A stretch of 59,496 nt of DNA from Pseudomonadota bacterium. GTDB lineage: Bacteria; Bdellovibrionota_B; Oligoflexia; Oligoflexales; CAIYRB01. A model generated the notes under the pieces. The model was given only the letters and a program-made list of their open reading frames with translations. It was not told the origin of the DNA and ran no database searches. This document shows positions 35,524 to 44,472 of this stretch, one piece after another (position 1 is the first letter of the stretch; each line of letters begins with the position of its first letter). The stretch covers positions 1-59,496 of the forward strand of contig JAPLFY010000119.1 of assembly GCA_026390435.1 (NCBI GenBank). Reading direction: 5' to 3'. The position numbers were made by a program, and so were the translations under genes.

Positions 35524-36765
35524 ATGGCACTAGGTCTGCACCACGATCTCCCCACCATACTACGCGAGAAAAGCGATAATTTTACTCGACCATTTGTATT
35601 TAAGAGCTGTTTTGATGATGAATTTATATCTCTCAGCGATGTCTACCAGGTCCTAAACAATCTTCCATCTAAAACTCTTTACCATAAAAACATCAGATTA
35701 TATCTTGGACCAGGCCTAGCACCGCGTGAAAGTGTCAGTCATTATTTGAAACCAATTCTTGATGGAGAAGGTATTGAAGAGTGGTCATCACGTGTATTTG
35801 GTTCTTATCCTTTTGGCCTAATCATCAATAACTGCCAATTATTTCATGACCCACTGTCACGACGAATTGCTACACTCTGCGATCAAATATATCGGTTAGT
35901 TGGTTTTCCTCCTGGCGGAATTCAAGCCGCCCTATTCATTGGAAATTATGGATACACTCCGTTTGGAGTCCATCGTGACCGAGATGAACGATTTATCATT
36001 CATGCTCACCTCGGTCCTGGCACCAAAACCATGACATTATGGGATCCCAAATATTTTCGAAAAACAACAGGTTCTACGGCTTCTTTTTTTGATCCAGATT
36101 CAATTTCTGCGTCTGGTACTCATTCAGAATTTGGACCTGGGGATATGTATGTATTGCCAGCGGATTTCTACCATATAGGCCACACGAATGGCCTGTCAGT
36201 CGGCCTGGCCATCGCATTCGTCGGGCTGTCTAACCGACAATTACTTTCACGAGCATTAGAACTCATACGATATAATTTCAGATTTTCAATAAATCTCGAA
36301 TCCGAGTGGTTTCCATCAGAAAAGAAGTGTCTTAGAGAGATAACCGCATCTCTCTTTAAATCCGAAAATTATCTGCAATCAAAAAACATGGATTATAAAT
36401 TGAGCGATGCCGTTATCGATTACCAAATGTTGTTACGAAGCAACCACGGTTTTAGAGGAGCCCCAGAAGAGATACGCATAAATGAATCGGTGCCAACCAT
36501 TGTGCAAATCAAAGCTCCATTTAGACTGTATTGGATAAAGAATACTCGGAGTCTTCGAATTTACGCTCGACAACGAATTTATGATTTATCGCTCAGTGAG
36601 ATACGTTCGCTTGGCGAAGAAAATCTTATGTTCGAAATACTCGAGCATCTGAACTCAGGTCGTCCATTAGAAACTGCCAGGGCATGCCAAATCCGATCAG
36701 TTTACCAATTATTGTCTAGCTTACTTCAGTGGCAAGTCTTAGATCCGGAGGTTGGCCTTGCATAA
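35524..36765 (+). CDS. Cupin/JmjC-fold Fe(II)/2-oxoglutarate oxygenase-like protein, copy 1
   Basis: 413 residues from ATG 35524. A cupin-type iron triad is visible: His150-x-Asp152 in FGVHRDRDERF and His217 in ADFYHIGH, with the strand FIIHAHLGPGTKTMTLWD between. Residues 240-413 form a C-terminal extension rich in aromatic and charged residues that could bind the peptide leader, ending in a winged-helix-like piece. The next gene is homologous through both parts, including TPxxxxxD and HLGP. Such enzymes hydroxylate side chains of Arg, His, Asn or Lys in proteins. The codon use is more AT-rich than that of the housekeeping genes. Confidence 0.7.
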   Translation: MALGLHHDLPTILREKSDNFTRPFVFKSCFDDEFISLSDVYQVLNNLPSKTLYHKNIRLYLGPGLAPRESVSHYLKPILDGEGIEEWSSRVFGSYPFGLIINNCQLFHDPLSRRIATLCDQIYRLVGFPPGGIQAALFIGNYGYTPFGVHRDRDERFIIHAHLGPGTKTMTLWDPKYFRKTTGSTASFFDPDSISASGTHSEFGPGDMYVLPADFYHIGHTNGLSVGLAIAFVGLSNRQLLSRALELIRYNFRFSINLESEWFPSEKKCLREITASLFKSENYLQSKNMDYKLSDAVIDYQMLLRSNHGFRGAPEEIRINESVPTIVQIKAPFRLYWIKNTRSLRIYARQRIYDLSLSEIRSLGEENLMFEILEHLNSGRPLETARACQIRSVYQLLSSLLQWQVLDPEVGLA

Positions 36766-37918
36766 CGCTTTGATCGGCAACAGACCTTTTATTTTTAAAA
36801 ACTTATTTGACTCTTCCAAGCTCAATGCGCTGATTTTTAATCTAGGCAATATACATCCCGAGCATCCAATGGCTGAGTCGCTGCATGTTTACAAGGATAG
36901 CTTGCAAAGACCAGACCTTAAAGACAGCTTTTTAAGACAGCTAGGAAAAGAAAAAATCGGATTTTGGCAGGCATTAAGCGCTAACGAAATTGGGGATGGC
37001 TTAATAATTACCTGCCACCAGGCTGAGCAACTCATGCCAGATCTCAAAATCCACTTGAGTCAAGTGATTCGGAAGACATTGAAATACTCTGACATTCCAA
37101 TGGGCGGATTCGATGTGACCCTTTATATCGGCATAAATGCGGCAACGCCTGTTCGGTGCGACCGCGAGGAACTCGCAACGCTCTATTTCCATCTCGGCCC
37201 AGAACCAAGAAATGTCGCTGTAGAGCCAAACTCATCGGCAGACCTAAACAATACATTCGATATACAAATTGGTGACGTACTCGTAATTCCCAGATTCTGT
37301 AAACATAGATACATAGCCACAGGTCCATCCGCCGGTTTAGCACTCGGTTTGAGACGATTATCAACAGGAAATTTAAGCAACTTAATTTTCGCGCAATTAT
37401 TCAGTCAGATTTGTGCCGATTCAGAAGAATCTTTAAAAAATTCGGTGCCATGGTCAGTTGACACAAGCGTTTACACTAGTCTGAACAAAATAATAAAAAA
37501 CAAATCAACCCCAGATCCAACTTCCCAAGAAAATATTATCGCCGCCATAGATGATGTGATTTTCGGCCAAATCAGCAAGGGAGGGTGGCGTTCGGATCTG
37601 GCCAGACTAGAGGAATCCAAGGTAGAAGGCACTCATATCCGGATTAAAGGATATATGAATATCATTGCCTTGATCGCAAACGGGAAAATGTCTGTATATG
37701 CTGGCGCGAGAAAGTTTAGGGTCCCTGTTAACCCGGGCCTACCACACCTCATTAGCGATCTTGAAACCGCAGAGTCTATGACTGTACATGATGCTATGAA
37801 ACATCTGACTCCTCACTGGAGCGATCCGTCTGCACTTGTTTTCCTGAAATTACTCGCAAAATCAGGCAGCCTTGAGTTTTTCTCCATGGGTGACAATGAT
37901 GACGACCATGCTCGTTGA
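36758..37918 (+). CDS. Cupin/JmjC-like paralogue, copy 2, iron motif degenerate
   Basis: 386 residues from TTG 36758, which lies 6 bases after GGAGG and overlaps the end of copy 1. It aligns with copy 1 around the metal site, but where copy 1 has HRD it reads Arg133-Cys-Asp135 (TPVRCDREE). The distal His183 (FCKHRYIATGPSAGL) is kept. Loss of the first His usually abolishes iron binding, so this may be a non-catalytic partner that binds substrate or the active copy. The C-terminal region again carries an aromatic and basic domain. It overlaps the third oxygenase gene by about 20 bases. Confidence 0.65.
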   Translation: MHNALIGNRPFIFKNLFDSSKLNALIFNLGNIHPEHPMAESLHVYKDSLQRPDLKDSFLRQLGKEKIGFWQALSANEIGDGLIITCHQAEQLMPDLKIHLSQVIRKTLKYSDIPMGGFDVTLYIGINAATPVRCDREELATLYFHLGPEPRNVAVEPNSSADLNNTFDIQIGDVLVIPRFCKHRYIATGPSAGLALGLRRLSTGNLSNLIFAQLFSQICADSEESLKNSVPWSVDTSVYTSLNKIIKNKSTPDPTSQENIIAAIDDVIFGQISKGGWRSDLARLEESKVEGTHIRIKGYMNIIALIANGKMSVYAGARKFRVPVNPGLPHLISDLETAESMTVHDAMKHLTPHWSDPSALVFLKLLAKSGSLEFFSMGDNDDDHAR

Positions 37919-38756
37919 GCGAATTCCATACAGATGCAAAAAAGAATTAAGAAATCTTATTCAGAGGAAACACCCCTTTATATTAACTGGCGCTATTGAT
38001 CACTGGCCCGCTGTTTCAAAATGGAATTTGGACTACCTTTGCCAGCATGCAGGTCATAAAACAGTAGCATGTGAGCTTGGGCCACTTTTCGAATGCACAA
38101 GGGTGACCGATGACGGGGATATCATCGCAATCAAGAGAGCTCGCGTACCTCTTTCGAAAATAATAAGAGTCATCAAAAACCATACGCACCAGGATATCTA
38201 CGCATCCGAGTGGAATATTTTTGAAGACTGCCCAGATCTACTTAATGACATCGATCTGACGACACCCGATCTTTATAACCCGGTCCTCGCGGCTAAGCCT
38301 AAATGCTATGTCGGTCCAGCGAATGCCTTCACACCAATTCATTACGATCATGCCCCGAATTTTACGGCGCAAATTTTCGGGCGGAAACAGTGGACATTTT
38401 ACCCACCATCACAGCTCAAATATCTTCATCTATACCCAAGATTCAGCCAAATGGGGCATTTCAGTCGAGCCCATTGTTTAGCAGATCTTGCTGATTACTC
38501 AAAATTCCCCGACCTGCGCCGTGTCACGCCTCAGACAGTAGTTATCAATCAAGGCGAGGTCCTATATATTCCGATACGATGGGCTCACCATGTGACTTCA
38601 CTTGAACCCACGATCTCATTGCACTTTTTTTGGAAGACATGGGCCATGTATCTCAAGCAACTTGCTTATCAGCCAGCTGCGCATATTATTGGCGGTTTAG
38701 CAGCATCGGACGCAAAACTCAACATCAGGAAGCTTTTCACATGTCGACATAAATGA
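37896..38756 (+). CDS. JmjC/cupin-8 Fe(II)/2-oxoglutarate-dependent hydroxylase
   Basis: 286 residues; ATG 37896, 37899 and 37908 are all possible. RKHPFILTGAIDHWPAVSKW is the typical start of FIH-like JmjC proteins. The iron triad is His149-Tyr-Asp151 (PIHYDHAPNF) and His231 (IRWAHHVTSL), with the FGRKQWTFYPP strand between and a 2-oxoglutarate-binding region. This third enzyme is of the cupin-8 family, unlike the other two, so the cluster has at least two oxygenase types. Frame overlap with copy 2 means translational coupling. Protein or peptide hydroxylation is the expected reaction. Confidence 0.85.
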   Translation: MMTTMLVERIPYRCKKELRNLIQRKHPFILTGAIDHWPAVSKWNLDYLCQHAGHKTVACELGPLFECTRVTDDGDIIAIKRARVPLSKIIRVIKNHTHQDIYASEWNIFEDCPDLLNDIDLTTPDLYNPVLAAKPKCYVGPANAFTPIHYDHAPNFTAQIFGRKQWTFYPPSQLKYLHLYPRFSQMGHFSRAHCLADLADYSKFPDLRRVTPQTVVINQGEVLYIPIRWAHHVTSLEPTISLHFFWKTWAMYLKQLAYQPAAHIIGGLAASDAKLNIRKLFTCRHK

Positions 38757-38995
38757 ACGTGATCCCCTCCATTTCGTGAATTTTTGTGAGGCAAATTGTC
38801 TCAATTAGCATCTTGCTACATCTGCTTCCATTGACTTGTGATCAAGTAATCTGACGGTGTTTCCCATCAGAGCGAGATTGAGCCATAGCTGCCGCCCTTA
38901 ATTCATCGGACAACGTGATGTACCCACATTGCAGAGCACAGATAACCTGCCTCACCGAACGCTCTGAATCTCCGAAAATATATAGGCCAAATTTA
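38757..38995. other. Intergenic region after the peptide-oxygenase island
   Basis: Convergent spacer between the JmjC gene and the transporter-oxoprolinase fusion. A minus-strand frame at 38842-39024 runs into the fusion gene's 3' end and is not supported. No clear terminator seen. Confidence 0.3.
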
Positions 38996-41900
38996 CTATT
39001 GATTGTTACCGTAGCCACCACCACCCGGGGTTTCTATCGTCAAGACATCTCCTGGAGCGACATCAAACTGGCTTATAGGATCTAATATAATTGGCTGTGC
39101 CGTTGCTGCGCACCCACTGCGCTTGAGCCAATTAATGCCGGCCTCACCTGGCTCGCCGCCCTCTAGTCCATAAGGCCTGGTAAGGCGCCGGCTAGTGATC
39201 AATGATACCGACAAGGACTCAAGAAACTCTAGCTCGCGAATCACGCCGTCGCCGCCACGATGACGACCTTTACCTCCGGATCCACGCCTGATAGCGAAAC
39301 GTTTAACCCGCACCGGGAATCGCTCCTCCAATACCTCTGGATCAGTAATCCTAGTGTTGGTCATGTGAGTATGGACGGCTGAGGCACCATCCGCATCGCG
39401 CGTTGCACCAGCTCCCCCACAAATAGTCTCATAGTAACCAAAGCCAGACATAGAGGCGGTGGATGAACGACCAAACAGAAAATTATTCATGGTCCCCTGA
39501 CTGGCCCCAGCAACGCCAAGTGCACCCAGCATCACATCAACCAGGCGCTGCGAGGTCTCCACGTTGCCGGCAGTGACGGCAGCAAGCTGCTCAGGATTTT
39601 CACCCATGCTAGGACTTAAAATAGATGGCGTTGGAATCTGAAAGCTCACTGGAGTGATGATGCCCTCGTTAAGCGGAACGTCATAACCAAGTAGGCAACG
39701 CACCACGTAAAATGCAGCGGATTTAACAATCGAAGCATTCGCATTAAGATTACCTGCATGTACCGGACCAGAGCCGCTAAAGTCACAAATCATCTTGGCG
39801 AACTCTGGATCCGATGGATATTCGCTCGTACCGTGGACGATCGTCATGGCAACTTTGATGGGCGTACCATCATCCATACTGTCTGCGAATTTATATATGC
39901 CTGCAGGAAAACGCCGCAGCATTTGTCGCACAGCTTCAGCGGCACCATCGCGAACGAAGCCCATGTAGGCCTGCACTACGGTTAGACCAATTTGGTCAAT
40001 GAGTTCTAGGAGACCTTGACGACCCGCCTCATTCGCCGCGACTTGTGCATAAATATCCGCGATATTGTCGTCAATCGAGCGGCTAGGATAAGGGCCCGAG
40101 GCAAGCTTGCGACGTAAATTTGCTTCACTATCTGGATCACTGAGGTCAAGACAAACACAGCGGAGTAAGACTCCCTCCTCCGCCAAATTTTTTGCCTGCG
40201 GCGGCATAGATCCCGGTGTCATGCCACCAATCTCTGCATGGTGTGCTCGGCTACCGGTAAAAAACATGAGGGTGCCGTCCGCAGCAAATACCGGGGTAAT
40301 CACCGTGACGTCGGGAAGATGACTCCCGCCCATATATGGGTCATTAGTAATATAAGCACATCCGGGCTTAAGTGATCCCCCCATCAGGCTGACCACACCG
40401 CGCACGCTATCGCCCATGGCCCCAAGATGAACAGGAATATGGGGAGCGTTGACCACAAGTCCGCCGTCTGGAGCAAAAATGGCGCACGAGAAGTCTAAGC
40501 GTTCTTTAACGTTGACCGACAAAGCCGTCCGTTGCAGGACCTGCCCCATGTGTTCGGCAATTCCGGCACAACGATTATGAAACAATGCGAGATTCAGCGG
40601 ATCGCGGACTATTGTTTCACCGACAGGCATCGCCTGACCCTCATGAGTATCAAGCCGCAGCAACTCGATGTAACCAGCGCCACGCAAGATGGCCTTCCAA
40701 CCCGACTCCACCACGACAACGGTCATCGACTCAACTATTAAAGCAGGGCCGGTTACTTCAGCGCCCGCAGTGAGGTTAGCGCGGAGGAATAAGGGTGCAT
40801 CAACAAACGCACCGCGAAACCAAACGCTGGCATAGGACGAGGGCTCAGGCTGGTAATTATGTTCACTTTCCAATACTAATTCAGTCTTTGTGTTTGCGGC
40901 GACTAAGTCCAAACGGGCACAGCGCACTTCAACAGCGCGATGCGGGAGCATGAAGCCAAAGCGTTTTTGATGCTCCTTGGCGAACTCAATCGCGGCATCG
41001 GCACCCGTCACCCTCATCGTAAGGATACTATCCTGGCCGACGTAACGCAGATCTAAGCATCGCTGCCAAGTGAGATCTTGCTGTTCGGAGACCGCCTCAC
41101 CTTTTAACCTGTCTAATAGCTCAGAGGTTAATTCAGAGAACATCTGATCAAGGTCGGATTGAGTCTGCTCATTCCAAAGTTTACCAACGTCACGAGCCTG
41201 ACTTAACCGAACATCAGCGCAACCTATACCATAAGCGCTTAATACACTTGCCAGCGGATGTTGAACGATCCGCTTCATGCCGAGCTCATCAGCGATTTGG
41301 CACGCGTGCTGCGCTCCAGCGCCTCCAAAGCTAATGAGTGTATAGTCACGAACATCATGACCACGTGCAAAAGTGATTTCTTTAACGGGGCGAGCCATGT
41401 TACTGGCAGCCACAGCAAGGTAGCCAGCAGCTAATGCCATCGGCGTCAGTGGCTCCTGATCGCGCAACTTCGCTTGGGTAATTTGATGACAAAGTTCAAG
41501 CATGCGAGCTTCGGCAGCATGGCGATCGAGCGCAAACGGAAAGAGTTCCGACTGCAATCTTCCGAGTAGCAAATTACAGTCAGTAATTGTCGCTGGCCCT
41601 CCCGCACCGTAGCAGGCGGGACCGGGACTAGCGCCTGCCGACGCTGGGCCCACGGTCAAACGCAAACCGTCAAACCCCACAATAGAGCCACCACCTGCGG
41701 CGACTGTCTCTATAGCAAGCATTGGTGCGACGATGCGCACACTCGTTGTTTGATTCGGGTCTTTGACCTCCATTTCATAACGCCGCTCGCATTCACCGTG
41801 AATGTGGCAAATATCCGTACTCGTGCCGCCCATGTCAAAACCAACAGCTTTGGTTGATTGTGATTCCTCGGCGACTCGCTGCACGCCGACGACTCCCCCA

Positions 41901-44176
41901 GCAGGCCCACTCAAAATGCTGTCTTTGCCGTGAAAGCTTAGGTAGTTCACTAGACCACCAGCGCTGGTCATTACCTTGAGCTGAGACTGAGGAAGTAGTG
42001 CCGCTATTTTTGACAAGTAATCCGCGATCACGGGAGTTAAGTAAGCATCCACCACCGTCGTGTCACCGCGGGGCACGATCTTTTGTAGCGGTGCGACAGA
42101 TGAGGACAGCGAGATATGCTTGAAGCCAAGATTGAGAGAACGAACCACATCGGCAATGGCATGCTCATGGACCGGATTTACATGGGAATTAAGCAAGCAC
42201 ACTGCCAGCGAATCAATGCCCTTGGATCGCAGCGTTCGCAGCCCATCGGCCAGGGCAGATTGATCCAGCGATAAGAGCACCTCGCCCTTGGAACTTATGC
42301 GTTCGCTAACTTCGAGCACAGCTTCGAATAGAGGCCGCGGCTTACGAATGGCAAGATCGAACAACTTAGGCCGCGCCTGATAGGCAATGTCGAGTACATC
42401 GCCAAAGCCCGCTGTCGTTACAAAAGCGGTAGCCGTTCCTCGCCGCTCAAGCAGGGCATTAGTGCCTATGGTTGTACCTAAGCGAACCTCTACCTCTGGG
42501 ACTACATCTTTAAGTCGCAGTCCCATGAGATAGCGAATGCCTGTCACTGGAGCTGGCTCGCCACTTAGCAGAGTAAAGAAAGTTGCCGGCGGTGGGACTT
42601 CGTCAAGGTCGCGATCCAGCGTTAGGTAGCCCGCAACTGGGTCGTAGCCTACGATCAAATATTCTTTCAAAGATGCGGTGGAACACTCGGTAGGATGAAC
42701 TGCCTCTAACCGGAGGGTGTAACCGGTAAAAAAATCTGCGACGAACGCCGACGATGGAACAAATTTAATCTGCCGGCAGTTACTACCCTCTGCAACCTGG
42801 CCGCGGTACTCACCACTGCTCAAAAGTTTATGGCTGGCCAGAGTGCCATCTGGTCTTCTGCAGATGCAATCGGTGAAGGTCCCACCGACATCGATCCAGA
42901 AAGACCAAAGCGCCTCATCTCCACCCTGCGCTAGAGCCGCACCACGCGTCTCTGGTAGGCGCCAAGCCAGCAGTGCTCCGAGCAAAAAGAACGCCGATGT
43001 AATAGCCAATGCCGGCCCCACCCCGATGGCAGAGGCTGCAGCACCGATCACAAGTGGAGCAGCAGCACCAAATATTTTGCCCATATTGTAGCAAACACCC
43101 TGTGCCGTAGCCCGTACATGGGTGGGGAACACTTCTGCAATTAGAGCCCCAAACACGCTAAAATAGCCGTGCCCGACAAATCCCAAGACAGGTCCCAGTA
43201 CCATCAGCATCCATGGGCTGCGTGCCATAGCGCCGTAGATGGGAACAATAATGGAGGTTACTAATAAAAACGCAATGAGACTGGGTTTACGTCCGATGTG
43301 ATCGGAGATCCAACCAAAGCTTATGTAGCCGGCAAACGCGCCAAGCTGCATTGGTACAATCCAACCAACCGATTTTACCAGTCCAAGGCCTGCACCACCC
43401 TTCTCTAAGGGACTAGCAAGAAAATTTGGCAGCCAGGTGAACACGCCCCAATAACCGAACATCACCGCCGCAAGTAGGGCGATCGACAAAGCTGTGATCC
43501 TACGAAATTGTGGCTCCCAAAGCACAGCAAACGTGTTTTTCTCGCTCTTTTTCGGCGAGGCTCTGGAAGTTAACCAGATCGCTGGCTCTTCAATATGCCG
43601 ACGCATCCATAGCAGAAGGATTGCCGGAGGTGCCACCAAAGCAAATAGCCACCGCCAGCCCAGCGTTGGCAACACGAGACCCGCAAGTATCGCAGCCAAG
43701 ATATAACCAAGCGCCCAACCGCTTTGCATCAAACCGATGGCCTTACCACGGTGCGCCGCCGGCCAAGACTCGCTAACGAGCGTCGCGCCAGTAGCCCACT
43801 CACCTCCCAGCCCAATACCGAGCAGAGCGCGCCACATGATCAGTTGGGGTAAAGTCTGAGCAGTGGCGGTACCAAGGGAGCAAAACGAAAATAGCGCGAT
43901 GCTGAGCAACATCGTGCGCGCACGCCCCCAACGGTCGGACAGATAGCCCAGTCCTATCCCTCCAAGGGCGGACGTCACCAAAGTGATTGTTGCTAACAAG
44001 CCGGAAAGTTCTGCGCCGAAACCAAAATGCTCTTGCAGAGAAGGAATCGCCATCAAATAGACGACAAAATCGAGCGAATCCAACGTCCATCCCGCCATCG
44101 CAGTGGCTAAGATCAACCACTGTTGACGGCTTATATCGTGCATCCATGAACGCTTAATGGACGTGAGTGGCTGCAA
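38996..44176 (-). CDS. Triple fusion: MFS transporter + 5-oxoprolinase/hydantoinase A and B domains
   Basis: One uninterrupted 1726-residue frame from TTG 44176, which has AGAGG 6 bases upstream. Residues 1-415 are a 12-helix major facilitator of the sialate/lactate (NanT/JEN1) type: WTLDSLDFVVY, GYLSDRWGRARTML, GIGLGGEWATGATLVSESWP and a second DHIGRKPS loop. Residues from about 424 are HyuA: FWIDVGGTFTDC (ATP site), TIGTNALLERRG, FDMGGTSTDICHIHGECERRYE, and GPACYGAGGPATITDCNLLLG. From about 1189 come HyuB motifs: LALFHNRCAGIAEHMGQVLQRTALS, NDPYMGGSHLPD and the C-terminal GGGGYG. HyuA-HyuB fusion is the eukaryotic 5-oxoprolinase form. Fusion to its transporter is not one I know. It would import and ATP-dependently open 5-oxoproline or a hydantoin. 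Confidence 0.9.
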   Translation of the reverse strand: MQPLTSIKRSWMHDISRQQWLILATAMAGWTLDSLDFVVYLMAIPSLQEHFGFGAELSGLLATITLVTSALGGIGLGYLSDRWGRARTMLLSIALFSFCSLGTATAQTLPQLIMWRALLGIGLGGEWATGATLVSESWPAAHRGKAIGLMQSGWALGYILAAILAGLVLPTLGWRWLFALVAPPAILLLWMRRHIEEPAIWLTSRASPKKSEKNTFAVLWEPQFRRITALSIALLAAVMFGYWGVFTWLPNFLASPLEKGGAGLGLVKSVGWIVPMQLGAFAGYISFGWISDHIGRKPSLIAFLLVTSIIVPIYGAMARSPWMLMVLGPVLGFVGHGYFSVFGALIAEVFPTHVRATAQGVCYNMGKIFGAAAPLVIGAAASAIGVGPALAITSAFFLLGALLAWRLPETRGAALAQGGDEALWSFWIDVGGTFTDCICRRPDGTLASHKLLSSGEYRGQVAEGSNCRQIKFVPSSAFVADFFTGYTLRLEAVHPTECSTASLKEYLIVGYDPVAGYLTLDRDLDEVPPPATFFTLLSGEPAPVTGIRYLMGLRLKDVVPEVEVRLGTTIGTNALLERRGTATAFVTTAGFGDVLDIAYQARPKLFDLAIRKPRPLFEAVLEVSERISSKGEVLLSLDQSALADGLRTLRSKGIDSLAVCLLNSHVNPVHEHAIADVVRSLNLGFKHISLSSSVAPLQKIVPRGDTTVVDAYLTPVIADYLSKIAALLPQSQLKVMTSAGGLVNYLSFHGKDSILSGPAGGVVGVQRVAEESQSTKAVGFDMGGTSTDICHIHGECERRYEMEVKDPNQTTSVRIVAPMLAIETVAAGGGSIVGFDGLRLTVGPASAGASPGPACYGAGGPATITDCNLLLGRLQSELFPFALDRHAAEARMLELCHQITQAKLRDQEPLTPMALAAGYLAVAASNMARPVKEITFARGHDVRDYTLISFGGAGAQHACQIADELGMKRIVQHPLASVLSAYGIGCADVRLSQARDVGKLWNEQTQSDLDQMFSELTSELLDRLKGEAVSEQQDLTWQRCLDLRYVGQDSILTMRVTGADAAIEFAKEHQKRFGFMLPHRAVEVRCARLDLVAANTKTELVLESEHNYQPEPSSYASVWFRGAFVDAPLFLRANLTAGAEVTGPALIVESMTVVVVESGWKAILRGAGYIELLRLDTHEGQAMPVGETIVRDPLNLALFHNRCAGIAEHMGQVLQRTALSVNVKERLDFSCAIFAPDGGLVVNAPHIPVHLGAMGDSVRGVVSLMGGSLKPGCAYITNDPYMGGSHLPDVTVITPVFAADGTLMFFTGSRAHHAEIGGMTPGSMPPQAKNLAEEGVLLRCVCLDLSDPDSEANLRRKLASGPYPSRSIDDNIADIYAQVAANEAGRQGLLELIDQIGLTVVQAYMGFVRDGAAEAVRQMLRRFPAGIYKFADSMDDGTPIKVAMTIVHGTSEYPSDPEFAKMICDFSGSGPVHAGNLNANASIVKSAAFYVVRCLLGYDVPLNEGIITPVSFQIPTPSILSPSMGENPEQLAAVTAGNVETSQRLVDVMLGALGVAGASQGTMNNFLFGRSSTASMSGFGYYETICGGAGATRDADGASAVHTHMTNTRITDPEVLEERFPVRVKRFAIRRGSGGKGRHRGGDGVIRELEFLESLSVSLITSRRLTRPYGLEGGEPGEAGINWLKRSGCAATAQPIILDPISQFDVAPGDVLTIETPGGGGYGNNQ

Positions 44177-44472
44177 GATGGACCTCTAACTGATGGAGTC
44201 ACTGCGAATCTGGCCAGTGCCGATACAATCTAGTAAAGGACCTAAAATTTGAAGCACAACATGGACTGCACCCGGACAAATTGTTAACAGGCGTCACCTA
44301 AGTAAACACTAGACCGCTACTTACCCGAGATAAAAAACCTTAAAAGTTAGATATATAGAGTCGAAATAGGAACGCCGCCCCCTATGGCGCAAGATTTGCA
44401 CGAGGTATCCTACCTGGCTGACACAGATACCCTAGTAGAAACGGCAAGCCCCACACGAGGTCGCGACTCTCA
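44177..44472. other. Divergent promoter region
   Basis: About 300 bases between the fusion gene and the metalloprotease lipoprotein. No RNA gene or strong repeat seen; promoters for both directions are expected. Confidence 0.35.

Noticed and set aside
38842-39024. 60-codon minus-strand frame overlapping the end of the fusion gene
   Set aside because: It runs into the 3' end of the oxoprolinase fusion in another frame and has no start signal of its own; a shorter internal gene cannot be excluded.
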